Shown here: positions 1 to 10,524 of the stretch, one piece after another
Numbering within the stretch: the first letter of the stretch is position 1
How the letters are laid out: every line of letters begins with the position of its first letter
Origin: Cocos nucifera
Taxonomy: Eukaryota; Streptophyta; Magnoliopsida; Arecales; Arecaceae
Length of the DNA: 64,000 bases
Direction: 5' to 3'
Assembly (NCBI GenBank): GCA_006176705.1
Contig: QRFJ01004240.1
Coordinates: forward strand, 143,260 to 207,259
Translations under genes and position numbers: made by a program
Notes under the pieces: model-generated
What the model was told of the DNA's origin: nothing
The model's database searches: none
What the model saw: the letters and a program-made list of their open reading frames with translations, nothing else

Positions 1-1803
1 TTTCTCCTCCTGCAGAGAGACAGGTAGAGGATATTGAACAGCTATGATGGTGTCACAAACATTCTATCCCTACCCAGGCCATAGTAAGAATGCCCACCCT
101 CCACTGCCCCAGCCTAAAGGTTAAGCAGCCAGCGTGGAAGGGTCTGTTATAGCTAACACATAACCTCAAATATTAACACCTACGTATTTTCTAATCCAAG
201 CTTGTATTAACTTTCACCGAGATTACAACTGAGTTTCCAAAGCCCAAATTTCTCACATATCTTTCCCCATTTCCTTACTAGGAACTAGTAGTTTCTTTGT
301 TTTGGATGCTTATCTCAACTACTTTTCCATCACTGTCATTTTCTGGTGCAATTTCTCATCTTTCTTAAGTTCTCATTCTGACATGATCACTATTTGCTTT
401 GTCTTGCACTTACTTTATTATTATCATAATGACAAGTTGACAACACTCATCTCATAAGCTTAGACTCTTTTAGGTCAGCCAACATTCTAAGTTAGACTTC
501 CTTGCCAACCTTTCAGCCGTTTCATCTAAATTCCAACCAAGCCATGTCAACAATCACACAATGCTGAACACATATCCCCTGTGTACTTCCTGCTCCAGTT
601 TTCTGGGAAAAGTATGCATCTTTTTTTTTTTTTAATTGATGTGTGTGTGCTTTTTTCTTGGAGGGGGGGCATCAATCTATCCCACCATTATTTATTCTCA
701 CTAAAATTTCATAATATATGCTTCCTTGATGCCTTTTTTTTTGGCCGATATCTCCCGATGTTTTTCTTTTCAATCAACATTATTCACCCACCCACGCTCT
801 CATCTAATTAGTTGCCGTCAATCATCACAAGATCTTGTCATGAACCCTGATGGTAAATAATCTTGTGAGTTGTGACAGTTGTGATGATATGAAAACCAAA
901 GGCTAAATTTTTTTTTATGTCTCCTTCATTTAGAAGTTCATCCACGCAGCTACAACTACTGATTATACTTGTCATTTCTCTGTTTTATTCTCCAGTGACA
1001 GTTTAAGTACAATGATTGGAGAGTTCTAATATGTTCTTTCAGTGTAATAAACTACTTTTGTTAAATACATAAATTATAATACTTGAACTGTTAGAACCTC
1101 ACCCAAAGTATACATATCTTTGCAGGAAGTGCCAATATTTCATATGCAAAAATGGTGATGGGAAATAAATGTTGAAGGAGTTTCATGCCCAATGAACTTC
1201 AAAAATTTTTGATATTTAGAGGAATGCAGAAAGTAAATCACAGAAGCGTAGTTAGATGCAGCTTTTGGATTTCTGATTGGATATTTTATGATCCATAAAA
1301 ATGCATTCAATTTGGAATTTCATATTTCTGGAAAAGTTTTGATCCTTTCTATGTCTGTTACCATCATTTAGATACCCATTTTCCTTGGTAAAAAAGTGTG
1401 GATTTATTTGAATGATCAAATAATTTAATAAGAATGTATTTATAAACCTATCAATGTGATGGGAACTTGGATTTCAGTTTGCTTTCTTCACTGCTCACAC
1501 TGTAATTAGTGCATAACATCAGAAAGATAGTACCTGACTTGTACATTTATGCATCACTCATTCTTGTCATGCAAATGTTTTAGCACTCTCTAGCAGATAA
1601 TTTGGGACTCTATAGCATTTCCATTAATTTGAAAATTGGCTTAATATTATTATACTATGTTGTGTGAAATTATCTTCATATTTATTCAAAGATGATAAGA
1701 TGCCTCTTACATTATCTGTACATTTATATTCCTTGATGATTTTCAGTTCTTTATTTTTCGTTCAACAAGTATGCATCTCACTGAACAGAATTACTCTAAC
1801 CAG
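1..1803. other. AT-rich non-coding sequence upstream of the first visible exon
   Basis: No convincing coding segment is visible on either strand. The stretch is AT-rich with T runs and short stop-bounded ORFs only. It runs directly into a splice acceptor at 1802-1803, so it is most simply an intron of the ArfGAP gene whose 5' exon(s) lie upstream of the window. I looked for the expected preceding zinc-finger Cys exon and did not find it. Confidence 0.55.
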
Positions 1804-3713
1804 GTCGTTGAGTCTTGGAGTATTTATTTGTATCAAGTGTTCTGGAGTTCATAGAAGCCTTGGAGTGCATATAACAAAGGTACCAAATCTACAAAGTTTT
1901 TATGTGACTTATCAAAAACATTCTGCTCCCCACATATGGGGGTAAGGCTGTGTATATCTAGCCCTAAACCCTGCAGTTGTAGGTGCCTCATTTTTTGGGA
2001 CACCATTCTGTTAACGCTCATTATTACCCTTCGTTTATTGGATCTGGAAGTACATGGTCGGGACACCCTTCGTTTATTGGATCTGGAAGTGTAAAATTGT
2101 TTCAATTTGTTGCATTTCTCTTCAGAAGGTCTCAAGAATTTGTCGTACAAAAGATTCCTATTTGTTGTCTGAGATTAAGGAAAATGCATTTGTCAAACTA
2201 CAACCATCCAAAAACTCAAAACAAAGATGTTGCTGGTCTGGACTCAGGAAAAAAAGATGTATCTAGGGGAATTCTGTGTGAAGTTTAAGTAATTTCTTGG
2301 TAATATGTATACATAACTTGAATGAATGTGGAAAGAATGAACAAGTGATGACATGATATTATACACTTTCAGGACAATATAACCAACCTATTAAAGAGTA
2401 TTGTTTTCTAGTAAGAGTTATAAATCATCTTTTATGTAAGTTTAGAGTTTCCATCAATAGTTTTATTGTTCATTAATCTAGTTTGGATTTAGAGTAGGGA
2501 AAGCACTATACTGTTACACTTTGTTACAACCTTTTATATACATGTTTTTCATACCTACCTTGAAACTGCAATGAGAAGATTATTAAGGTAAGAAAGAACA
2601 TATGACAAAATACAGAACCAAGGTTCCCCATAACAAGGTGGTATAATGGATATTACACATTTTAAAGGGGCAATCCTTATTCAAACAATGACTTCAAAGC
2701 CTTAGAGGGTCCTAGGGAGTAACCTGCACTGTTTAGAAATATGTAAATATGATGCTGACTTGGACACATTTTACATCCTGATAGATATTGAGTTTATTTG
2801 CTTTCTGCTTCAGGTCTTATCTGTGAAGCTAGATGAGTGGACAGATGAACAGGTTGATTTTTTGTCTGATGGGGGTGGTAATGCTGCGGTAAATATGAGA
2901 TATGAAGCTTTCTTGCCTGAAAATCTGAAAAAGCCAAGACCAGATTCTTCTATAGAGGAACGCTCTGATTTTATCAAGTACATTCTAGTGCTGCAGTTTT
3001 CAGATTTGTCTACAATATTCATTTAAATTCTAAATTATAATTTCATTTCTTGAATATTCAGGAGAAAATATGAGCTGCAACAATTTTCAAACTCTAATGG
3101 GTTGATTATATCTACAACACCTGGTAGTTTGAGCACAACTTTGCAGAACAATGTTTCCAGTAAAATCTTTGAGAAACAACACACTGGCCTTCGTTATGGA
3201 ATAGGTCATGCATTCCGAAATAGCTGGAGAAGGAAGGAGTCTGAGCAGAAGGCAATAAAAAAAACGGTGCAATTCACATGACCCAAACATATCAAACTTA
3301 CAGAGTTTGGCTTTGTTCAAATTATCTAATTTGCATTTATATACGACTACAGAATTGCTAATCAAATTCCTCTTGAGTTTTCTAATCAAAATTAATTTTG
3401 TAGATGGGTATGATTGAATTTGTTGGTTTGATCAAGGTCAACATTATAAGAGGTACCAATTTAGCCGTTCGAGACGTGATGACTAGCGATCCTTATGTTA
3501 TCCTCAATTTGGGACACCAAGTAGGAGAACTTTTAACAAGATCAAGTCCTTACCATGCTGAATTTTTGTATATCATTCATGTCTGAAATGATACAAGTTT
3601 TCTACTTATGGTGGCAGTCAATGAAAACACGGGTGATAAAGAGCAATTTGAATCCTATATGGAATGAAAGGCTGATGTTATCAATCCCAGATCCCATCCC
3701 ACATCTGAAGCTG
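1804..3713 (+). CDS. AGD11/12/13-like: ArfGAP domain + C2 domain protein (AGD11/12/13 class), partial, five exons
   Basis: Five exons join in frame with GT-AG borders: 1804-1879, 2814-2977, 3062-3266, 3404-3520 and 3618-3713. Exon 1 encodes the second half of the ArfGAP zinc finger and the catalytic arginine segment (GVFICIKCSGVHRSLGVHI). Exon 2 gives the rest of the ArfGAP fold (LDEWTDEQVDFL, NAAVN, YEAFLPENLKKPRPD). Exon 3 starts KRKYELQQF and then runs into a variable linker. Exons 4 and 5 begin a C2 domain (GLIKVNIIRGTNLAVRD, TSDPYVILNLG, then KTRVIKSNLNPIWNE). Known relatives stimulate GTP hydrolysis by Arf GTPases and bind phospholipid through C2, acting at membranes in vesicle traffic. 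The first part of the zinc finger (CxxC) and the C2 remainder (the loop with the second Ca-binding Asp set) are missing from view. After 3713 there is a good donor (GTAAGT) but no matching exon was found before the transposons begin. It may be a live gene with a very long intron or a gene cut by insertions. Confidence 0.9.
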
Positions 3714-4584
3714 GTAAGTTGGTTTTTTATTGTTATAGGAACAGAGTGCTGTAGTTGGGACCAAAATGACATCATCCATTTCTCAACAATTCTAACACAA
3801 AAGCTTATCCTCTAAAGCATGATTCTTTTGCTTCCACACTTTTACATAGTTTCTCCTTTGACATGTTTTTTATCTAAATACTCTAGTTTTCATTTTGCAT
3901 CCTGAAGTTCTCTAGATATTTTATTTATCTTCTTACATAAGCCCTCTATGGTATCAATCAGAAGTTTATTTTGTGTCTTGAACATCTCACTGTCACATTT
4001 GGTTAGTCCTTGCCCTCATAGGATATGCATATTATTGCATGCATTTAATGGTCCTGGCCATATTGTTACTTTTTTGGAGAAACACTGGAGAAAGGGCTTA
4101 AACCTTCAACCTTGTGGTTAACAGTCACATGACCTGAGGGGCCTAAACCAACAAACCAACCATGTGCTTCAGAAGAAATGTTTAGTGTTCAGTGGTCACA
4201 TATGATAAAAGTAGGAGTGTAACCTAACAATTCCCAATTCTGGTACCATATCATATTAGTAGGAACACCGGACACCAACCCCTCGAGCTGGTTGGTTTGT
4301 GGACCCAACCAGTGAGAGCACCACAGCTGCTTGCCAAGCAGCGAGGATACTGTCCCCAAGCATTAAGCGAGGGCATAGCCCATTCTACTTTCCTAATTCC
4401 TGCTTTCCTTCCCCCCGAGGGGGACTACAGGGGGTAATATCCATATTAATTGTTGACTTAAAATATCCTGGTATTTTTTTCCTTGCACTGAATACTCAGT
4501 CAAGGTGGCCTTGTGCTAGAAGGCCATTTGGAACTCAATGGGCAACTGACATGATCAATAAGATACTTGTTACTCTCTTTAAAT
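3714..4584. other. Intron-like sequence between the last visible C2 exon and the solo LTR
   Basis: The stretch starts with a consensus splice donor and is AT-rich in its first 350 bp. From about 4060 it has a different texture with blocks such as CCCCGAGGGGG near 4415, probably an old repeat. No coding exon was recognised. Confidence 0.5.
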
Positions 4585-6878
4585 TGTTAGATATATGTGC
4601 CCTAGAAGCCAGAATTGGCTGACACTTGTAATACACTTCTAGGGGCAAAATTGTAATTTTGACTAAAATCAATAAATGGGTTATTTTCTATCACATATGT
4701 GTATTTAGTGTCTGTGATACATCCTTTGAGTTAATGGTAATGATAATTCATATTTTCAAGAGTTGAAAATTTAAGACATGAATAATCATTATTAACTCAT
4801 AAATTGCTCCTGACCATAGGATCATCACGAGGATGGTGATTGATCCGGAAGGTTGGTGTACAATCGCTTCTCTTTAGTAGATAAGTCTTGAGTCTACGGT
4901 GTGGAGACACCAGAGCGAGAGTACAGGTACTCGTTAGAGAACGAGGGCACTGAGCGTGACCACCTCGAGTAGTCATTAGGGAGTCTACCTTCTCGTCAAT
5001 GACTGACTCGATGCTGCAGTAGTGTGTCTGGTTCTTTGACCTGAGATGCATCGGCAGTTCACCTTGAGGGTGTTATAGTTTGACTACACCATTACTCGGT
5101 CTCCTAGCCATATGGAATCCTGAGGTGTATGTTGGCTATGACATGTTCATTGTAGGAAACTGGATTGCATCAAGATGGAATCTATCTACCTCGGTGGTAG
5201 AGGAGTAGCCCTATGATGATCATGAGAATCAAGTCCAGAAATCCATGGCCATGGTAGAGTGAAATAATAGAAAGAGTTTCTATTTAGATTTTCACATTGG
5301 ACTCGAATCGAATGATTACATCATATGACAGAGACTAGGGTTTGACGAGTTCACCTTAACCCTAATCTGATCGGGGCTCAAGATAGAAGAACTGAATCAC
5401 ACAGGTAGCTGCACCAAGAGGTTCGCATTCAGCTTCTGATGGGTTGCCACCATATACTGCTAGGTGTCACTGGTGGATTTTGGGAGCAATTAGAATGATT
5501 TAGATGATCGATCATTCTAGCTGTTCGAATCAGAAGAGTTCTGATCCATCGAAAGGAGTTTCGATGATGTCGATGATAGAGATCATGACATATCCCATTA
5601 CCATACAGAACTGAACCTAACTGGGTCACACAAACAAGGGTTTGAATCTGGTGATCATCAATTGAACTGATCTAGTTCAATTGATCTGAATGAGATTCAA
5701 TTAGGTTCAAGAAAATCGTGCTAGCACTCGATTGAACCTAACGTTCTTCTTTTGCTATCATAAATAAGTTGTCCTGTCTGAGCCAAAGGAGTTTGTGCTC
5801 AAACAGAGGCCTTCATATGGTCTGACAGGAGGTTGTCCAAGTCAGAAAAGGTTGTCTTATTTTATAAGACATTACCTGCCATTTTTGGTCACCTGCCATT
5901 TCTTGTTCTTTGACTTTGGTCAAAAGTCTACCTTTGACTGGTCAAACGTTGACCATTGACACTTTGACTTTTGACCACATGTCATGCACCTATTGGAGAG
6001 CTGGTGGGGGCCTGTCCCCCTGCCAGAACCTGGCAAGGAGAAGGGCGCACGCCACCCTAGGCGTGTGCCCAAGTTGGAGGCGCCTAGGAGTCCTTGTTGG
6101 ACAAGGACTCCATCTCCTTTTTGGATTCCAATTAGAGTTCTTCTAAGAACCAACTTTGACTGGTCTTAGGCGCCCTCTAAGGAGGAATCCAGGGGTCTCT
6201 ATTCCCACCAATCAGATTTAGATCTGATTTCACAAAGGGTTGTGATTGGTTGGGAAGAAGAGGAGTTGGATCACAGCTAGTCTATAAATAAGACCCTGTA
6301 TCCAACTCAGATTGTATGAGGTATAGAGATATGATGAGATCATAGTTTCTCCACGCCCCAAGGCTGCCTCTCCCCTCCTTCTCCACGCCATAGTCTCTTC
6401 TCCCCTTGCTCTCCACGTCCAAAAGGAGTTTTGGACCTTGGTTGGTGCGATTCAGATCAAAGAAAGGCGATCAAAATAAGAAGGCTGCGCTGCTGCAAAG
6501 GACGACTGCTCATCTTCAAAAGAGTTTTGAAGATCCTCCAGATCAGATCCAGATCTGATTTTTGGAGGTGTGATAGAGAAGAAGAGGATCTCTAGATCCA
6601 ACCCGAGTGGATACCGGTAGAGGCCAAGCGCTTGCGTGGCTAAGATCCAGAACCTTCCGCTGCAAACAGGATCATCAACAGGATAATAGGATTACCCAGA
6701 TCAGGTAAATTAAATTTGATTTAATTTATCTTTTTAATTTTATTTTATTAAAATAATAAGAATCAGATCTGAAACATATCAAGATCTGATTGGAATCAAG
6801 AGAAAAAGTTTTGAAATATATCTCTTGATCTGATCAGATCTGAACGAACCTGGACCGGAAAATCAGGATTTTCCTTCA
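4585..6878 (+). mobile_element. Solo LTR of a Ty1/copia retrotransposon (same family as element A)
   Basis: The sequence starts TGTTAGATATATG and ends TTTTCCTTCA. It is flanked by a perfect 5-bp TSD TAAAT at 4580-4584 and 6879-6883. It is collinear along its length with the LTRs at 43525-45794 and 60259-62436 (shared blocks such as ATCATCACGAGGATGGTGAT near the start and GTGGATACCGGTAGAGGCCA near the end). No internal region is present, so it arose by LTR-LTR recombination after insertion. It lies in the same orientation as the ArfGAP gene and carries a TATA box. Confidence 0.93.
6283..6290 (+). promoter_or_regulatory. TATA box of the solo LTR
   Basis: TATAAATA lies in U3/R of the solo LTR, followed by AAGACCCTG. 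Position and motif fit a copia LTR promoter pointing rightward. Whether it is active is unknown. Confidence 0.55.
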
Positions 6879-6883
6879 TAAAT

Positions 6884-7750
6884 TACAGAAACAAAAGCAT
6901 ATTCATATATTGCTAAGAATCTTTCAAATGGCATATATGAGTTCTTCTTGGAATCTCTTCTTCTTTTATTTGCTCCTCATTTGGGAACTTTTGGGAATAA
7001 CATTTTTAGTCCTTATCATCTTTATTAGTGCAAGGAAAATGATGTTGGAAATCATTGAATCAGATTTATAGTGGAGACTTGGTTTTTTTATGTTCTATTT
7101 TTATCATCTTTTTCCCTTTCTTCTCTTTCTCCCTCTCTTAATCACCCTTTATTAGTTGTTAGTACTATTTTTATCATCTTTTACTAATTGACAGAAAGTA
7201 AAAGATTTATAGTGGAGACTTGGTTTTTTATGTTAGTACTATTTTTATCATCTGTCCTCTGTGCTCACCCTTTCTATTTTTATCATCTTTATTAGTGTTG
7301 TTTGGACCTTTCTTAATCCATTCTCTGATATTGAGGTGTAAAAGCTAATTTTTTGGCCAACATTTCATGCAAAAATACTGTGACCAGCTGGCTAAAACCT
7401 TTTCAAAAATTGTTTGCCGTAGATGAAAAAGATGTTGATATGTTTCATGACAGCACCGTGAAGACAAGGTCATTTCGGATAAAACAGTCCTGAAAGACCT
7501 CAACATGACCCTGAAGCAGTTGGGGATTTAACTTTGTTTCACCTATTAAAATCTGAAACTGGAAGACTGAAATATGTTTTGTAAATCCTTTTTATCATCA
7601 CAAATTATTGGTGACAACCCTTTGCCAACCAGGATGGAAGTAATTTTATGCTGATCATAATGCAACATTTTGCAGTTAAAACATCTCTGTTTGATTTTGT
7701 AGATTAGATGGTTGTTGAACATTCTAAATTATATAGTGAAATATATCTAG
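6884..7750. other. AT-rich non-coding sequence with a local duplication
   Basis: No gene is visible. A segment beginning GATTTATAGTGGAGACTTGG occurs near 7065 and again near 7204, each followed by ATTTTTATCATCT, so about 140 bp is imperfectly duplicated. It separates the solo LTR from the 3' LTR remnant of element G. Confidence 0.5.
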
Positions 7751-8085
7751 CAACATGGGGGAGGTGTTGAACTTGGGTTGAAAACTCGAAGAATGATGCA
7801 ATCGATGGTGGCGAAGTAGAAACCCCACTACGCATGTACAACACAAGGTGGTAGAATTGGCAGATGGTAACCAGATGAGGAGTGCAGGTGGAATACTCTC
7901 TTCCATGGTCCACCTTGGCTGGCCACTCCAAGGATACAGCTCTCACATGCTCACTCACAAACCCTAGAAATCCACTAAAAGGGAGGAGAGCGAGAATAGA
8001 GAGAAAACCCTAGGTGCTCTGGCATCATAACCCCTCAGTTGGAGAAAAACTAATTATCAAGTCTAAGTTTTCTTGGTCTTCTTGG
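7751..8085 (-). repeat. 3' LTR remnant of element G
   Basis: This is collinear with 34802-35130 (GAGGTGTTGAACTTG..., GAAGTAGAAA, CTCACATGCTCACTCACAAA, GGGAGGAGAG). It lacks the TATA-bearing part found near 35154 in the other copy, so this LTR is truncated at its U3 end. Confidence 0.68.
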
Positions 8086-8106
8086 TTTTCATAGTAAGGT
8101 GATAGG

Positions 8107-8235
8107 TCATACGTTGAATGTCGCAGATACTCCATAATCTCTAGGAAGTTCAACTTTGTAGGTATTGTCATTGATAAACTTCAGAACCTTGGAAGGGCCA
8201 TCAAATGTTTTGTTACATAGTGTTTCGGTGGCAGG
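8107..8235 (-). pseudogene. Gypsy integrase C-terminal remnant (element G)
   Basis: Minus-strand translation gives GPSKVLKFINDNTYKVELP and then SATFNV, the tail typical of plant Ty3/gypsy integrases (K-x-INDNAY-x-DLP...S-FNVADL). The expected following residues are lost to stops. The rest of integrase is absent, because host-derived sequence lies directly upstream on this strand. Confidence 0.7.
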
Positions 8236-8340
8236 TCGCACCATAGAGGGATTGAGGTTGGGCAACAAGCACCGTAAGTTGATACAGGTCGCACCATAGA
8301 GGGATTGAGGTTGGGCAACAAGCACCGTAAGTTGATACAG
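8235..8340. repeat. Exact 53-bp tandem duplication
   Basis: 8235-8287 and 8288-8340 are identical copies beginning GTCGCACCATAGAGGG and ending GTTGATACAG. No mismatches were seen. It lies between the integrase remnant and captured sequence, so it is recent or an assembly artefact. Confidence 0.9.
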
Positions 8341-8689
8341 TTCTCAAAGTCTGATAGGAATAAGGTCCAAGGAGCTGAAGGATTGATAAAACTAATGCCA
8401 AGATCGAACAGAGGGGAGCGATTTAGGAAGTACAACTTGGGGCCTTGAAACATGATAGGGTACCTGCATTCATCATGCTTCTTGATGGTGGTGGACATTG
8501 CAAAGGCAATCATGGATGGTGTCCATGATGGGTGGGCTTGCTTTATGAGCTGATGTATTGTAGTCTTTCCAACATTAGCCAGGTTGTGTAGCATCTTCAA
8601 GTTAAGCTCATTCAAAGCATAGGACAAATTTGGAGACATTAAAGACCATTGACTTGGAAGCACATTGCAAAGTCCTCCTTCTGTCATGC
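8341..8689 (-). pseudogene. Unidentified captured coding-like segment
   Basis: The minus strand stays open from about 8714 to 8341 and includes NLSYALNELNLKMLHNLA and KQAHPSWTPSMIAFAMS. I do not recognise it. It is fused to the PPDK fragment on one side and the gypsy integrase tail on the other. It could be part of another host transcript picked up by element G or a chance open frame. Confidence 0.35.
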
Positions 8690-9187
8690 CAGTGTCTAAA
8701 GATGGTTGAACCACAATGTCCTCAATGTCCTCAGTGATCCACAGAGTGGAGGATTCAATAATCTGATAGTCACCGAAAATCCATCCATAGCATGAAATAT
8801 GCCTTCAAAGTCAAATCTTTGGTAGGGCAAGAGGAGATCTAATGCTCTGTGCCTCTGTTCAAGATCTCTTACCATTATCAGCTATCTCACAGCCTTTATT
8901 CTTTAATCTAGAGCAAAGAACATAAGCTCTGTTCCGTAGAGTCCAATCCCTTCTGCACCATTATTTCGTGTTGTCAGAATTCTAACAGCTGAATGCATGC
9001 CACTAACATCCTTTGGGTTAGTCTTTGACCTCACCAAAATAACAATCTTTTCTTAGGCATGCCATGCTGCAGCATCATCAGCAGTGAATACAACTTCACC
9101 AACTGCAATCCTTGGTGATGTAGGCAAGCTTGTAGCAATCACTTCACCTTTGTATGCAGATGAGTCTTCAAAGTGTGGATAAAGAAA
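8690..9187 (-). pseudogene. PPDK: Pyruvate phosphate dikinase (PPDK) fragment captured inside element G
   Basis: Minus-strand translation reads PHFEDSSAYKGEVIATSLP, then AVGEVVFTADDAAAWHA, a stop, VILVRSKTNPKDVSGMH and ILTTRNNGAEGIGLYGTE. FFALD, RIKAVR and LLLPYQRFDFEGIFHAMDG follow. These are the PEP-utiliser (phosphohistidine) domain and the start of the C-terminal PEP/pyruvate barrel of plant PPDK. The segment holding the catalytic His motif (about 90 residues in the family) is absent: ILT is joined directly to the RNNGA segment, which in the family sits after a second LTAR. Exon sequence runs on without introns, so an RNA intermediate is likely. Two in-frame stops sit where Gln is expected. 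The frame is lost after RLLNPPL, with DTGMTE recognisable further on. It is non-functional. Confidence 0.85.
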
Positions 9188-9690
9188 CTACTCTTGATGC
9201 CTCAGTTCCACCATCTGACAAAACAGCAAGCCTCCGGGAGTCCTCTGCACGTTGCAGGTACCCTTCCCAAGGTGTAAGCACATGAAGAACTCTGCTTTCC
9301 ACCAGTACCTTTCCAAAAATATGGAATGCTAGGCTGCCTTCCCATCAAGAGGCAACTTAGAGGCGATAACTTGAACTTCAGCATAGTTGACATCCCATTC
9401 AGTCATGGATTTGATGAATTTGGGGTCGAGGAATAGGGTGGCATTGTTGTTCTTGAAGAGCACAATGTCTTGTCTCACAGCCTCATTGGCCAACTCTTGG
9501 TCCTCCATGGTATACATGTCCTAGGGGCCTAGCAAAATGTATTCTAGCTTTTGCAGATCATTGTTGAAGAAGTCGAGACACTTCAGGACCATGAAATTGT
9601 TAATGATGGTCTTGTCCATGTCTTTCTCTATCAGCTTCCTAGCCTTCACGGTAGTTAGGGTGTGATCCCCTTTAGTGGCATCATTTGTGA
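9188..9690 (-). pseudogene. Unidentified host-like coding segment next to the PPDK piece
   Basis: The minus strand encodes a nearly continuous protein-like stretch, with GDHTLTTVKARKLIEKDMDK at about 9660-9600, then FFNNDLQKLEYILLGP, a stop, and DQELANEAVRQDIVLFKNNN (about 9510-9450). FIKSMTEWDVNYAEVQVIAS follows at about 9410-9360, then after a frame change TPWEGYLQRAEDSRRLAVLS. It does not look like retrotransposon protein and I do not recognise the family. It has the same strand and the same intronless style as the PPDK fragment, so both may come from captured transcripts. Confidence 0.5.
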
Positions 9691-9699
9691 CTCCTATGT

Positions 9700-10519
9700 T
9701 TGTTGCTGATGAGGAATTTGTGGCCCTTGTAAAGTTTTCTTAATATGGAAGATGTTGCAGGATTATAACCAATCTTCTTCATCAAGTGGCTATGGTTGTA
9801 TTCAGGTGGTGGCATACCACCAAGGCTTCGCTTTGATCGACATGCATTGGCTCTTCCTTGCTCGAGCCTTTCTCGTCCTACTTGACTGGTTGATCTTCTT
9901 CCTCCTCTTTTGCAGATCATTCTTCTTCCACCAAAGAGACGAGCTTTCTATTTGAGTAGTTGGCTGCAAATACCCAAACTTTTGGTACTTGAAACACTTG
10001 CGAGGATTGGAGGCAATAGTATTAGAATGACTAAGGTTGCTGAGGATGCCCTTGTCCTTCTTTTGAAATGGTTGAGAGGAGCTAGCTTTTGGGGATGGTG
10101 ATGTCTTTGATATAGAACTCCACTAGTTGGATGGACCATCTTTATACCTTGGAAAGCACAAACTACTTGCTCTTAGCTGCTACCTTTCGACTTTGCTGCC
10201 AGTTGAACCACATTGTTTAACTTTCGATTTAACTTTCGATAAGGTTGAAGTTGCACAACTTGCTTAATTCCTTCAAGACATCATGCTATAGTTTGCTCTT
10301 CGAGCTCCTTGATATCGTATGTCATGAGTAGTTGCTTAAGTTTCATTGTTATTCTTCTATGGTAATGTTGTTAAGATTATGGAGCTTAAGGAATTTACTT
10401 TGACATAATCTTCGGTAGGTAGGAACTTATGTTTGAGTTAGCAATGCATCTTGTCCCATGTTCAGATCTTGCCATGTCCTTTATACTTATGTCATTGTTT
10501 TAGATTTTTCCACTAAATT
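9700..10519 (-). pseudogene. Gag C-terminal half of element G with degraded zinc knuckle
   Basis: Minus-strand translation from 10519 reads WWKNLKQ, KYKGHGKI-TWDKM and LKHKFLPTEDYV, the standard plant chromovirus gag sequence (WW-NL...W-KM...LK-FLP-Y). This is followed near 10000-9940 by CFKYQKFGYLQ, where the family has a CCHC knuckle: one Cys and one His position both read Tyr. Several stops interrupt it. Its N-terminal half lies at 34299-34769 across element D. Confidence 0.72.
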
Positions 10520-10524
10520 GATAA

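Noticed and set aside
1833..2288. Overlapping ORFs on both strands after the first ArfGAP exon
   Set aside because: They include the exon's antisense strand and intron sequence with a short local repeat (CCTTCGTTTATTGGATCTGG twice); the splice model accounts for the real coding part.
4299..4622. 107-codon ORF crossing the left end of the solo LTR
   Set aside because: It spans an insertion border (4585) and has no domain, so the frame is fortuitous.
7400..7540. Possible missing C2 exon (reads DEKDVDMFHDSTVKTRS)
   Set aside because: It superficially has Asp-rich C2-like spacing, but the expected DKDTF and MGEA-type motifs are absent and splice sites do not fit phase 0.
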